38,300 nt of DNA from Marine Group II euryarchaeote MED-G33 (GTDB taxonomy: Archaea > Thermoplasmatota > Poseidoniia > Poseidoniales > Thalassarchaeaceae): the NCBI GenBank assembly GCA_002457195.1, contig NTJU01000003.1, forward strand, positions 1-38,300, written 5' to 3'. The position numbers and the translations under genes are program-made. Within the stretch, counting starts at the first letter, position 1. Each line of letters opens with the position of its first letter. Shown here one piece after another: positions 1 through 8,049 of the stretch. The notes under the pieces are model-generated. The model was not told the DNA's origin. It did no database searches and saw only the letters and a program-made list of their open reading frames with translations.

Positions 1-769
1 CAAGTCGTTCAATCATTTCATTTGAATCTAGGTTGCCTTGATTTCCATTTCCATTTCTTCGACCCTTTGACCAGATGAGTTGCGAAAGCGTTGCCGTCAA
101 TAATCCGTACAGTGCAATACCGGTGAACATCAAGAAAATCGCAACAGCCCTCCCTCCGTTCGTCACAGGGGCGTAGTCTCCGTAACCAACGGTGGTTGCT
201 GTGGTAATCGCCCACCACATAGCCTCTGGCAGCGTATTGATACATGTATCTCCACAAGCGGCCTGTGATGCGTGCTGTTCGAAGAGATAAGCGATGAAAC
301 CTCCTGCAAATCCAATTGCAGTGACGACGAAAATAAGGTGCTGAATCTGGCGCTGAACGGGCGACTCTTCACTTGTTTCTTGTAATCCAAGCAAATTCGT
401 GGCCAATGAATAAACCTTCGTCAAATGGACCAATCTCAATAGAACAATGACACTGAATTGGGGGAATGCGGCTAGAATAACAGGGGTCAAACCGAGCATT
501 CCCCAACTTTGAGCACGCCACCATTCAGAGCGGTCATTGGTCAACGAGAGGTCTTTCGCGAGTTCAGCCACGAAGAATCCAACCAATGCGAGATCGATGA
601 TCGACAAAATCCAGAACAATGTGGGATTTGAGTTCACCAAATCTTCTTGAATCACGAAAATAACGATGCCAATCGATACCAACGAGAAGATTAACTCTAG
701 ATTCTCGACTCGAATCCAGTTTGACCACCAGAAGGTTTTGTCATCGGAGACAACCTCTTCCTCAGTCAT
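1..769 (-). CDS. Voltage-gated-like potassium channel, 3' end cut by window edge
   Basis: Reading the minus strand from ATG at 769 gives 256 codons still open at base 1, so the C-terminus is missing. The key motif is the K+ selectivity filter TTVGYGD (residues 192-198), preceded by a pore helix. About six hydrophobic segments are visible (roughly 25-40, 50-70, 88-102, 104-120, 143-163, 206-232), matching the six-helix voltage-gated-like ion channel family. The S4-like segment near 106-122 has only a few basic residues, so true voltage sensing is doubtful. A turret loop before the pore carries two cysteines (172 and 176). An in-frame TAA upstream, with no other start codon between, fixes the start. 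No clear ribosome site is visible. It may be cotranscribed with the aspartoacylase-like gene, which ends 74 bp upstream. The fold and K+ selectivity are well supported; gating is unknown. Confidence 0.9.
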   Translation of the reverse strand, partial: MTEEEVVSDDKTFWWSNWIRVENLELIFSLVSIGIVIFVIQEDLVNSNPTLFWILSIIDLALVGFFVAELAKDLSLTNDRSEWWRAQSWGMLGLTPVILAAFPQFSVIVLLRLVHLTKVYSLATNLLGLQETSEESPVQRQIQHLIFVVTAIGFAGGFIAYLFEQHASQAACGDTCINTLPEAMWWAITTATTVGYGDYAPVTNGGRAVAIFLMFTGIALYGLLTATLSQLIWSKGRRNGNGNQGNLDSNEMIERL

Positions 770-843
770 GGGAGTGCAGCGGTAAAGAGGAGTTCTTGAG
801 TGTTCGGTGCCCTCTCCATCTTAGGACATCGATTCATCGAGCC

Positions 844-1911
844 TCAGGCATCGTCGAGAGATTCCTCATCATCGACGGATTCTTCCTCGGGTTTGTCTCC
901 ATCTAAGTCACTCTGTGCTCTCTTCCATTTCGCTTTCGAACACAAGACAATGTTTGCAATCGGGTCTCCTGCTCGAACCAACGGGTTTAGTGCCAAGCCG
1001 ACGATGACTCCCGTTCTCGGACTTTCAATGCGGTGGGTTTTCTCACCGAGTGGATCTGTAACCAGTGCGATTTCCTGTCCTTTTGAGACATGTTCGCCCA
1101 CATTGACACGGCTATAGAGTAGCCCTCCTGCTTCAGCTCGTGCCCACTTTGAACGGCGGACAAGCAGTCGGACCGCTGGTAGTCGCACCTCCCGTTCAAT
1201 CATTCCTAGGTGACCCATGACATTGAGAACTCCTTCAATTCCAGCGTGCACCGCATCCATCTCAAAACGGTGGGCGGTTCCAGCCTCCAGCAAGATTGTC
1301 GGCGTCCCATCATTGGTTGCCGCTCGCCGAAGTGACCCCTTGGGACCTTTCGAGTGCAGAATGATTTGGGTTCCAAAAGCCCGTGCAAGTTCCATACATT
1401 CCTTTTCGTCAAAATTGGCACGCACGTGTGGGAGGTTTGTTCTCGAATGGGGTGCAGAATGAAGGTCGATAAGGCAATCTGCTCTCTTGACAACAGATTG
1501 GAATAAGGCGTAAGCGATTCGTTGAGATTGATTGCCTTGGGCCTTGCCGGGGAAGAGTCGATTGATGTCCTTGTTATCGGGGGCTCCTCTCTGTTCGAGC
1601 AACATTCCTTCGATATTGACAACAGGGACACAAATGATTGTACCGACGAGTTCATCGCGGCGGATTCGGTCATCATCGGTTCCTGCAATATGATCATCCC
1701 CATGGATGAGATGATGCGCGACTGACACTCCATTCAGTTCATCGCCATGAATACCTGCTGTGATTGCCAAAACCGGACCCGGTTTGGTGCCATGGATGAT
1801 GTAAACCGGGATGCTGCGGGGGTTACCAGCGGGGCCATCACCGAGTTCAAGTGACACTTCCTGGCCCGTTCCAGGTGCAATTTCGGCACCCTCAAAATGA
1901 AAGGAATCCAT
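844..1911 (-). CDS. Succinylglutamate desuccinylase/aspartoacylase-family zinc hydrolase
   Basis: This 355-aa protein belongs to the AstE/ASPA branch of M14-type zinc carboxypeptidases, which hydrolyse N-acyl amino acids or related amides. The zinc motif GIHGDELNG (HxxE) lies near residue 55, the third ligand region is LIDLHSAPHSRTN, and a later ILLEAG segment probably supplies the catalytic glutamate. The C-terminal third (GGLLYSRVNVGEHVSKGQ onward) resembles the biotinyl/lipoyl-like beta domain common in this family. The start is uncertain: ATG at 1911 is used here, but GTG at 1920 would add three residues. The last residues are acidic. The substrate cannot be read from sequence; the family also includes ectoine-related deacylases. 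It is upstream of the potassium channel gene on the same strand. Confidence 0.85.
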   Translation of the reverse strand: MDSFHFEGAEIAPGTGQEVSLELGDGPAGNPRSIPVYIIHGTKPGPVLAITAGIHGDELNGVSVAHHLIHGDDHIAGTDDDRIRRDELVGTIICVPVVNIEGMLLEQRGAPDNKDINRLFPGKAQGNQSQRIAYALFQSVVKRADCLIDLHSAPHSRTNLPHVRANFDEKECMELARAFGTQIILHSKGPKGSLRRAATNDGTPTILLEAGTAHRFEMDAVHAGIEGVLNVMGHLGMIEREVRLPAVRLLVRRSKWARAEAGGLLYSRVNVGEHVSKGQEIALVTDPLGEKTHRIESPRTGVIVGLALNPLVRAGDPIANIVLCSKAKWKRAQSDLDGDKPEEESVDDEESLDDA

Positions 1912-2038
1912 GTCGGCCACGTCAACCCCAGATTCTCATTTGATAACAATCCCTGCCCTGCTCACAATTCCTTACAACACCGATATGCGAGAGTTCAAGA
2001 ACCCCCACAACCCGGTGTGATTTCCCGGAGGTAATGGA

Positions 2039-2137
2039 GTGCCGCGTCTTCCCCAAACTGCACGACCGACCATTGTTCTCTGCCCGGGTTGTAACTCAGC
2101 CCAAGCAGGACGTGCTCGTGCGGACGCGGTCTTTTGA
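2039..2137 (+). CDS. Possible 32-aa leader ORF before the RPA gene
   Basis: A strong ribosome site GGAGGT (2027-2032) lies six bases ahead of a GTG at 2039, opening a 32-codon frame that ends at 2137, 22 bases before the RPA start. The predicted peptide contains a CPGCN pair of cysteines and a basic second half. An overlapping frame from ATG 2034 to 2153 ends inside the RPA leader, but that ATG is too close to the same ribosome site. The evidence is only the ribosome site, spacing and open frame. It could be a translated leader, a microprotein or chance. Confidence 0.22.
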   Translation: MPRLPQTARPTIVLCPGCNSAQAGRARADAVF

Positions 2138-2159
2138 CCCTCCTCAGGAGTAATTCGAA

Positions 2160-3860
2160 ATGTCTAACCCAGAAGAATTTGAACAAGAGATTAGTGCGGT
2201 CAAAGAAGCCGTACCCGACGCCGATGAAGATAAGATAGCCGCGGAATTTACCCGCTATCGAGATGAATTCCTCGTCCCACCAAAACACGCACTGCGCAGT
2301 GTCATTGAGCATTTCCAAAAAGAAGCCGGAATGGAAGTCAATGCTCCAAAGACCTCGACCCGTTCAGTCGCCAAATCCGTGGAGCGTTTTTCCAATCTTG
2401 CTTCCGATGACAAAAATGTCACCATCGAGGTTGAAGTTGTGACCTACGTTCCACGAATGACCATGGTCCGTGGTGAGGAAAAACAGACCGCATTTGGTTG
2501 GATTGAGGACAATCCTTGGGAAGAAGGCGGCCAACGAACACGTTGGGACTTCAAGGACTGGGGTAATCATGCTGAAAATCTCAGCCCTGGTAGTGTCGTC
2601 CGTCTAGAGGGCGTTTCAGTCAATGAGTGGAACGGTAAATTCTCCCTCAACATCAACCAAACCAGTCGCGTTGCGGTTCTTCGTGGTAGTGAGCGTAAGG
2701 TTGTCGCAGCTCCCTCTGACCCAACTTCGATTGAACGTGTGTTGGGCATGGATGGGTTTGCAACCGTTGTTGCGCGAGTGATCTCAACACGTCAGATGAC
2801 TGTAAACAAAAAGGATGGTAGCGGTACTCTCGACATGGTGAAAGGACGCCTAGCGGATGATACTGGCACCATTGGGTTTGCTTGTTTTGGTGAATTTGAA
2901 CACCCGGTTGGCACGCTTCTAAAGATTGAGAGCGCACCAATCCGTAGATTCCGAAACACACCTGAACTTAACATCGGAGATCGAACAAAGGTCGAAGTCT
3001 ATCACGACAATAGTTTTGCGAGCCTTGAAGATCTTGAACAATCCTCTGTAATGCAAATTGGACAACTTCGAGATGGTTCAGCCGATGTTGCCATTACTGT
3101 CCAATTGACAACTTGGGGCAGTCGTACTTTTACTGGAAAAGATGGCGCTGAGAAAACCGTTTGGGGGGGCGACGCTGTTGATCCAACTGGAATATGTAGG
3201 CTGACAGCTTGGACTGAACTCCCGATCGATGATGGTTCACTCCCTCTTGCGGTCAAACTCAACAATGTCCGAGTTCGTTCATGGCAAGGTACACCCGATT
3301 TGACGGTTGACAGAAGTGAACAAGTCGAAGTTCTAGATTCCATCCCATGGGAGACAATTGATGCCAGTCAACACTCAGTTGAGGTAGATTTTACAGAATT
3401 GCTATCCGGGGGTTCACGAAGTGGAGTAACCAGTTCAGCAACGGTAATCTCTGTAGCCTCGGGTTCAGGAATCATTCATCGATGCCCAGATTGTAACAAA
3501 GCGATGCGTGACGGGGCCTGCAGAGAACATGGGCCACAAGAAGGGGTTGAGGATTTACGATTACGAATCATCCTGGATGATGGCCTCTCCAATGGCGCCC
3601 TAATCTTGGGCCGCACTAGTGCTGAAGCATTCCTCGGTAAGACGATGGCAGAAGTTAGAGCAGCCTGCGAAACAGATGGTGGTGAATCATTCTTGGCCGA
3701 ATTACGAGGCCAGATGTTGGGACGAAAGCACACATTCACCGGTCGAGCCATGATCGATGCGCAAGGCGCGTTACTTATGGCTGACAATTTCTCCTTATCA
3801 GAAATGGATTTGACCGAATCTGCCAATGAAGTTCGAGAACGCTGGGGGGTGTTCGCATGA
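2160..3860 (+). CDS. rpa: Replication protein A, large OB-fold ssDNA-binding subunit
   Basis: This 566-aa protein is the archaeal single-stranded DNA-binding protein used in replication, repair and recombination. Several OB-fold stretches can be followed (about 75-175, 185-290, 295-390), and the C-terminal part carries a zinc finger of pattern C-x2-C-x8-C-x2-H (C442, C445, C454, H457) inside a final OB-like domain, as in euryarchaeal RPA41-type proteins. Residues 1-60 form a helical acidic N-terminus. The start ATG has AGGAG nine bases upstream (2146-2150). The next gene begins inside its stop codon region (ATGA overlap, 3857-3860), so the two are translationally coupled, as expected for RPA and its associated protein. 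Confidence 0.93.
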   Translation: MSNPEEFEQEISAVKEAVPDADEDKIAAEFTRYRDEFLVPPKHALRSVIEHFQKEAGMEVNAPKTSTRSVAKSVERFSNLASDDKNVTIEVEVVTYVPRMTMVRGEEKQTAFGWIEDNPWEEGGQRTRWDFKDWGNHAENLSPGSVVRLEGVSVNEWNGKFSLNINQTSRVAVLRGSERKVVAAPSDPTSIERVLGMDGFATVVARVISTRQMTVNKKDGSGTLDMVKGRLADDTGTIGFACFGEFEHPVGTLLKIESAPIRRFRNTPELNIGDRTKVEVYHDNSFASLEDLEQSSVMQIGQLRDGSADVAITVQLTTWGSRTFTGKDGAEKTVWGGDAVDPTGICRLTAWTELPIDDGSLPLAVKLNNVRVRSWQGTPDLTVDRSEQVEVLDSIPWETIDASQHSVEVDFTELLSGGSRSGVTSSATVISVASGSGIIHRCPDCNKAMRDGACREHGPQEGVEDLRLRIILDDGLSNGALILGRTSAEAFLGKTMAEVRAACETDGGESFLAELRGQMLGRKHTFTGRAMIDAQGALLMADNFSLSEMDLTESANEVRERWGVFA

Positions 3861-4837
3861 TTGGTGGCCAGCAGCAACGCAGTCGTCGTCAGACCGCCAT
3901 TCGACTTTTTGCCCGTGAATTCTATGAATCGACTCTACCCGATGGGGGCCAAGGAGAATATGATCCCCGTTTCATCGTCACCAAACTGGGTGCACGAGTC
4001 AATCGGATGTTCGTTTGTGGTGTTGTAGAGCGTCTTGAGCGCAGAGATACTGAAAGAGGACCTATGTTCAGTGGCGCCGTTCGAGATCCAACCGGTTTGC
4101 ACCTATGGAGTGTAGGTTCATTCCGTCCTGAATTGCACATTGAGATGGAAGAATTGGTCGCTCGTTTTGAGGGTGGAGATCGCTTCCTGATGGCATGTAT
4201 CGGTAAATCGAATCATTACACGACTGAAGACGGTGGTTTCAGATGTCGAATGCAGATGGAGGATTATGCAATCATCGATCGAGATATTTATGCATCTTGG
4301 CTTGTCGAAACAGCAGACCAAACAATGCGTAGAATTGAGGCTCTCGGGAAGGCTCAATCTGCGGAAACGACAGATTCCAATGCACTGCGTGATGCTGGTG
4401 TTCCAAAAGACCTAATCGATGGTCTCGGATTGGCCTTGAACCATTATGGGGAATGGGACGCAGAGGGCTACAAAGTAGGAGTTCTACAGGCGCTTAGTGC
4501 TGCTGAAGGCCGGGTTGTGTCATTTGAGGAGCATGAGGCCGAAGCTCCCTCTGAATCCGTTACTGAAGACAAGGAGTCGGTCGAAGCCGAGGTGGCCAGT
4601 GAAGCACCAGCGGAATCAACCCCTGCTTCAACAGATGGTTTAGACATCGAATCGGTCGTTCTTGAGATCATTTCAAAACATGCAGGAGATGAGGGTATTG
4701 ATTACGATTCAATCATGAAGCATTGTTCTAAAAGTGGATTCACAGATGAAGATTCGATTGAAGATGCAATTTACACACTTCGCGATGATAAGTGTGAGAT
4801 TATGGAACCACGGTTTGGTTGGTTCAAAACATTGTGA
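3857..4837 (+). CDS. rpap: RPA-associated protein (RPAP, COG3390 family)
   Basis: This 326-aa protein matches the euryarchaeal RPA-associated family always found next to RPA. The N-terminal OB-like domain includes the segment KLGARVNRMFVCGVVERLE followed by VRDPTGLHLWSVGSF (about 45-95), typical of the family. Residues about 205-255 are an acidic, Ala/Glu/Ser-rich linker, and the final ~65 residues look like a small winged-helix domain ending in EPRFGWFKTL. In haloarchaea, proteins of this family work genetically with RPA in DNA repair; here the role is inferred from homology and from the 4-bp overlap with RPA. A hairpin directly after the stop probably ends the operon. Confidence 0.88.
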   Translation: MIGGQQQRSRRQTAIRLFAREFYESTLPDGGQGEYDPRFIVTKLGARVNRMFVCGVVERLERRDTERGPMFSGAVRDPTGLHLWSVGSFRPELHIEMEELVARFEGGDRFLMACIGKSNHYTTEDGGFRCRMQMEDYAIIDRDIYASWLVETADQTMRRIEALGKAQSAETTDSNALRDAGVPKDLIDGLGLALNHYGEWDAEGYKVGVLQALSAAEGRVVSFEEHEAEAPSESVTEDKESVEAEVASEAPAESTPASTDGLDIESVVLEIISKHAGDEGIDYDSIMKHCSKSGFTDEDSIEDAIYTLRDDKCEIMEPRFGWFKTL

Positions 4838-4840
4838 GAC

Positions 4841-4857
4841 CCGTCCCTAAGGGACGG
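4841..4857 (+). terminator. Short hairpin after the RPA operon
   Basis: A perfect 7-bp inverted repeat ccgtccc-taa-gggacgg begins three bases after the RPAP stop codon. It is followed by a C/T-rich stretch (ttctctccc) and a second weaker inverted repeat at 4868-4882 (ctactt/aggtag). Stem length and loop size match hairpins at 9856-9872 and 22691-22707, also just after gene ends. Called a terminator by position and form. Confidence 0.5.
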
Positions 4858-4913
4858 TTCTCTCCCGCTACTTTGAAGGTAGTCCGACGTTGTTCCCCCC
4901 TTGAGGCGTGACA

Positions 4914-5258
4914 ATGGCACAAGCGGGTACTGTGTTCCTTCGAGGGTTCGAAGGCGACTGGCTACAGTTCGACAATTGTCGAATTTCAGTAAATATTCGA
5001 CGCAGAATTACCCGCGAAGTGAAGCGTGGTGGTGAAGGTGATGATCTTGTTGATGAGGGCGCTGAGTCTGCCGTTTACATCATGAAAGGGCATCTTGGAA
5101 TTGCAGGGTATAGAGAGGTCCTCAACATATTCCGAAGCGCTGAAGTTTGGTTGCTAGATCCCTTTACTGAGAAAGAACTCAAGGTAGCTTTTCATCGATT
5201 GGAATACGATGGTGATGATGGCTCATATTCGTTTGAATTGATTGAGGATGTGATTTAG
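4914..5258 (+). CDS. Uncharacterised 114-aa protein, first gene of the Tad-like module
   Basis: I do not recognise this protein. It is acidic at the C-terminus, has no signal peptide or membrane helix, and shows alternating hydrophobic residues typical of beta strands. A central segment has the run REVKRGGEGDDLVDEG. ATG 4914 is preferred over the in-frame GTG at 4908 because gagg (4903-4906) is well spaced for it. The gene ends 2 bp before a GspF/TadC-like gene and sits in an operon with two such membrane proteins and a secretion ATPase, so a structural or accessory part of that machine is a fair guess. It is not a pilin: the N-terminus lacks the prepilin cleavage site and hydrophobic helix. 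A phage tail-like beta fold crossed my mind but is not demonstrable by eye. Confidence 0.8.
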   Translation: MAQAGTVFLRGFEGDWLQFDNCRISVNIRRRITREVKRGGEGDDLVDEGAESAVYIMKGHLGIAGYREVLNIFRSAEVWLLDPFTEKELKVAFHRLEYDGDDGSYSFELIEDVI

Positions 5259-5260
5259 GC

Positions 5261-5845
5261 ATGGCCACCAACGCCGAGGAATCAGCTGATCTCCTCTATG
5301 CCATGAGAGCAGTCATGGTATTACTTGGGTCAGGTATTGGTTTGGAGGCTGCCATGCAAATGATTGGTCAAGGTGGCTATGGAGTGATTTCAAAAGATTT
5401 CAAAGAGGCTATCGCGAATTTGCAACGTGGCTCAAAGTTGGAAAAAGAATTTTCACGTCTAAGTTCTAAAGCAAGTAGCAAGGCCTATTCACGATTCCTC
5501 AATACATTGAGGACCAATGTGACTAGTGACACCGATTTGGTCCGGGCCTTGTCGCAACAATCAGAGCGTGAAGAAGAAGAGCGCAACGACAAGTTGGCTG
5601 CTTACATCGAGAAATTATCTGGGATGCCTACAATCCTCCTGACATTCGGAATCCTATCCCCTATTATGTTCGGAATTGCTGCAATGATTCCTGTCATTGC
5701 ACCCGGGCTAATGACCAGTGGGATCCCGGGGATGTCATCTCTTGCTGCCGCAGCATCCTGTTTTGGCCCTGCCCTATTCATGACATTGATTGTGATGGCC
5801 TTGTTTGGCTTCAAGGCACATACCAGTGACCCAGGGGTGATTTGA
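5261..5845 (+). CDS. Tad/type II secretion GspF-domain membrane protein (TadC-like)
   Basis: This 194-aa protein has one GspF (T2SSF) unit: an amphipathic helical domain at about 10-115 (MRAVMVLLGSGIGLEAAMQM, then a SxxRxLxxLRTN-like segment) followed by two membrane helices at about 122-148 and 160-184. In type IV pilus-like systems such proteins form the inner-membrane platform that couples the ATPase to pilin assembly. Half-size proteins in pairs are typical of the Tad and archaeal branches. The stop codon overlaps the next start (TGATG at 5843-5847), so the two platform proteins are coupled in translation. Confidence 0.83.
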   Translation: MATNAEESADLLYAMRAVMVLLGSGIGLEAAMQMIGQGGYGVISKDFKEAIANLQRGSKLEKEFSRLSSKASSKAYSRFLNTLRTNVTSDTDLVRALSQQSEREEEERNDKLAAYIEKLSGMPTILLTFGILSPIMFGIAAMIPVIAPGLMTSGIPGMSSLAAAASCFGPALFMTLIVMALFGFKAHTSDPGVI

Positions 5846-6591
5846 TGCAAATTCTCTGGGATTTGTATGATTTGTTTAGCCAAAGCATATTTCTTGTGCT
5901 CGTGATTCCAATTATGTTACCCTGTTTGGCAGGTGCCATTCCCGGATTCTTAGAACGCCGCCGCCGCCGCCAATTGGAGGAGGCCCTCCCCGAGGTTCTC
6001 GAATCAATTTCATCAAGCATCGGTGCAGGATTAGGTTTGCAGCAGGCACTCACTGAAATTTCTAGAAATAGGCAGGATGAAACTGGGAAGTTATTGACCC
6101 AGGCCATCGACCGTTCCCGTTCCACATCATTCGATGCCGCGCTCGCAGAATATGCAATCAATAGTCGAAGCATTTTGATTCAACGTGTCGTCAATTTACT
6201 ATCGACTGCAATTGAACAAGACGCGCCTTTGGGCGAAGTCACCAACTCAATGTCCATCGAATATGATCGCTTGAATAAACTCATCAATGTTCGAGAAAAG
6301 GAAATGTCTGGGCAATCATTCTTGCTTTTGATGCTGATGTGCCTCCTCCTCCCTGGTGTGATGGGATTCATGTTTGCAGTTTTCGGCCTCGCAGCAGCAG
6401 GGGCCTATTGGGGCCATATTCACAATGTGATGATGCCTTATCTCATGGCTTCGGCCGCTCTCAGTGTCGTCATTTCAGGTCGAATGCTCGGGCGAACCAA
6501 GCAGGCACTTTGGTGGATTCCATTTTGGTCCACAATCTCTGCCCTGCTCTACATTGGTTTGTTTGAAGCGATTCAAAGTGGAATGGCGTGA
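5845..6591 (+). CDS. Tad/type II secretion GspF-domain membrane protein (TadB-like)
   Basis: The second platform protein of the module has 248 aa. A first membrane helix (about 13-35) is followed by a strongly basic stretch (ERRRRRQ), then the GspF helical unit (about 45-150, with ALPEVLESISSSIGAGLGL as its recognisable start), then three or four more hydrophobic segments (157-186, 197-215, 222-241). The start chosen is the ATG that overlaps the preceding stop, with aggggtga just upstream. The gene ends nine bases before the ATPase. Platform role is known for the family; the substrate of this particular system is unknown. Confidence 0.85.
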   Translation: MQILWDLYDLFSQSIFLVLVIPIMLPCLAGAIPGFLERRRRRQLEEALPEVLESISSSIGAGLGLQQALTEISRNRQDETGKLLTQAIDRSRSTSFDAALAEYAINSRSILIQRVVNLLSTAIEQDAPLGEVTNSMSIEYDRLNKLINVREKEMSGQSFLLLMLMCLLLPGVMGFMFAVFGLAAAGAYWGHIHNVMMPYLMASAALSVVISGRMLGRTKQALWWIPFWSTISALLYIGLFEAIQSGMA

Positions 6592-6600
6592 GGTGAAAAT

Positions 6601-7842
6601 ATGTCAGAATCAGTACTTGCTCGATATGGCCCAGTGACGGTTTACATGGAACCCGGACATCCCAGTCCGATGTATCATTACGATGGTCAAGCTGTTGACA
6701 ATCCGTATGGGGAATTGGCAGTTTTACTTGAAGACGATCAACTTGAGGAAGTCATGTACAATGGCGGGGCTCAATGTGTGAAAGTCGCCCATCGTGATTT
6801 TGGAATTTGTCGAACCAACGTTTGGATGAATGATGATGAAGGGATTCAGGTTGCAAAGAACATCGCCGCTTTTACCAACGTCCCACTTGGCAACGGGCCA
6901 GGTTTAGTCCCAATCTTCGATGGGCGTTTACCAGATGGTTCTCGTGTGAACGGTACATTGCCACCCATCTCCCCCGACGGCCCAACTCTCACCATTCGTA
7001 AATTCCGAGAGGATCCAATCACCATCATTGACCTGATGAGTTGGGGCACAGTCAACAGTCGATTGGCAGCCATGATGTGGGTTTGGGTCGAGGGCCTCAA
7101 TGCCCGACCTGCCAATTTCGTGATTGCGGGCGGCACAGGTTCGGGTAAGACGACCACACTCAACTGTCTCGGGATGTTCATTCCGTGGGACAAGCGCCTC
7201 CTCACAGTTGAGGATACCGCTGAATTGCAAGTCTACCATGATCACTGGTTGCGAATGGAAACACGTCAAGAGCGGCCCGATGGAACCTCTTCAATCTCGA
7301 TGGATGATTGTCTAAAATCGAGTTTGCGAATGCGTCCTGATCGAATCATTGTTGGAGAAGTACGTGGGCCTGAAGCTGCAACACTGCTGACTGCGATGAA
7401 CACTGGTCACGACGGTTCCTGTGGGAGCCTCCACTCAAACACTGCTTCGGAAACGGTCACACGTCTCACCAGTGCCCCGATGGATGTCCCTCCAATCATG
7501 CTCTCCGGATTAGACCTAATCATTATGCAAAGTCGAGTACACAAAGGTGGTAAGACACTTCGTAGAATTACGGAGGTCGCTGAGGTTTCAGGTATGGAAG
7601 GGAACAAACCCCGTCTAAACCCGATTTGGAAATACGATCCAGCAACGGACTCCATTGTGGAAACAGGTGTACCCAGTAAATTCAGAGAGACTCTGTGTGC
7701 ATCTGCTGGAATTCGTGCCTCTGACTTCGAGGCTGCAATCCAAATGCGTGAACAAATCCTACTCGATTTACAGGCGCAAGGTGTCCGTAGCATCGAGCAA
7801 GTCACCAAGGTTTTCCAGTCCTACTATTCTGCAAACCGTTGA
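6601..7842 (+). CDS. Type II/IV secretion system ATPase (TadA/CpaF/VirB11-like)
   Basis: This 413-aa protein is the hexameric ATPase that powers pilus-like assembly or secretion. Walker A is GGTGSGKT (177-184), an Asp-box-like VEDTAEL follows, Walker B is RIIVGEVRG (248-256), and the His box HDGSCGSLHSN completes the set. The N-terminal domain has the usual features of CpaF/TadA proteins, including a GRLPDGSRVNGTLPP segment. It is the last gene of a four-gene operon with two platform proteins. No pilin, prepilin peptidase or minor pilin gene is visible in the window, so these must be elsewhere or the machine differs from a pilus. Confidence 0.93.
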   Translation: MSESVLARYGPVTVYMEPGHPSPMYHYDGQAVDNPYGELAVLLEDDQLEEVMYNGGAQCVKVAHRDFGICRTNVWMNDDEGIQVAKNIAAFTNVPLGNGPGLVPIFDGRLPDGSRVNGTLPPISPDGPTLTIRKFREDPITIIDLMSWGTVNSRLAAMMWVWVEGLNARPANFVIAGGTGSGKTTTLNCLGMFIPWDKRLLTVEDTAELQVYHDHWLRMETRQERPDGTSSISMDDCLKSSLRMRPDRIIVGEVRGPEAATLLTAMNTGHDGSCGSLHSNTASETVTRLTSAPMDVPPIMLSGLDLIIMQSRVHKGGKTLRRITEVAEVSGMEGNKPRLNPIWKYDPATDSIVETGVPSKFRETLCASAGIRASDFEAAIQMREQILLDLQAQGVRSIEQVTKVFQSYYSANR

Positions 7843-7879
7843 TTCCGTGATTGTTAAACAAGATTAGGTCGCTATTGAG

Positions 7880-8029
7880 TCAGAGGAATTCTGGTTGCCA
7901 AATCAATACAGTAAACGCTAACAGACAATAGAATCCGATTTCGCAATAAAGCAAGAATCGCAGCGCAGGGTCGAATTCATCCCATTTTCCTTTGAACTTA
8001 GCCAAAGCCGCCCTAAAGATCGTGAACAT
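7880..8029 (-). CDS. 49-aa single-helix membrane microprotein
   Basis: A minus-strand ORF from ATG 8029 to TGA 7880 encodes 49 residues. The first 20 are basic/amphipathic (MFTIFRAALAKFKGKW) and residues about 24-43 form a hydrophobic helix (LRFLLYCEIGFYCLLAFTVL). A gaggt ribosome site lies seven bases before the ATG, and the gene starts 20 bp after the stop of the SAP-domain gene on the same strand, suggesting one transcript. It ends 37 bp from the convergent secretion ATPase. No family is recognised. Confidence 0.6.
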   Translation of the reverse strand: MFTIFRAALAKFKGKWDEFDPALRFLLYCEIGFYCLLAFTVLIWQPEFL

Positions 8030-8049
8030 GGTTCGACCTCGTTGAACCT

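Noticed and set aside
1206-1733. 175-aa minus-strand ORF inside the aspartoacylase-like gene
   Set aside because: It is a shifted-frame shadow of the gene whose zinc motifs are clear in the other frame.
1995-2110. Minus-strand reading that looks protein-like between 1995 and 2110
   Set aside because: No start codon follows the aggaggg on that strand at a usable distance, and the longer frame runs antisense through the RPA start.
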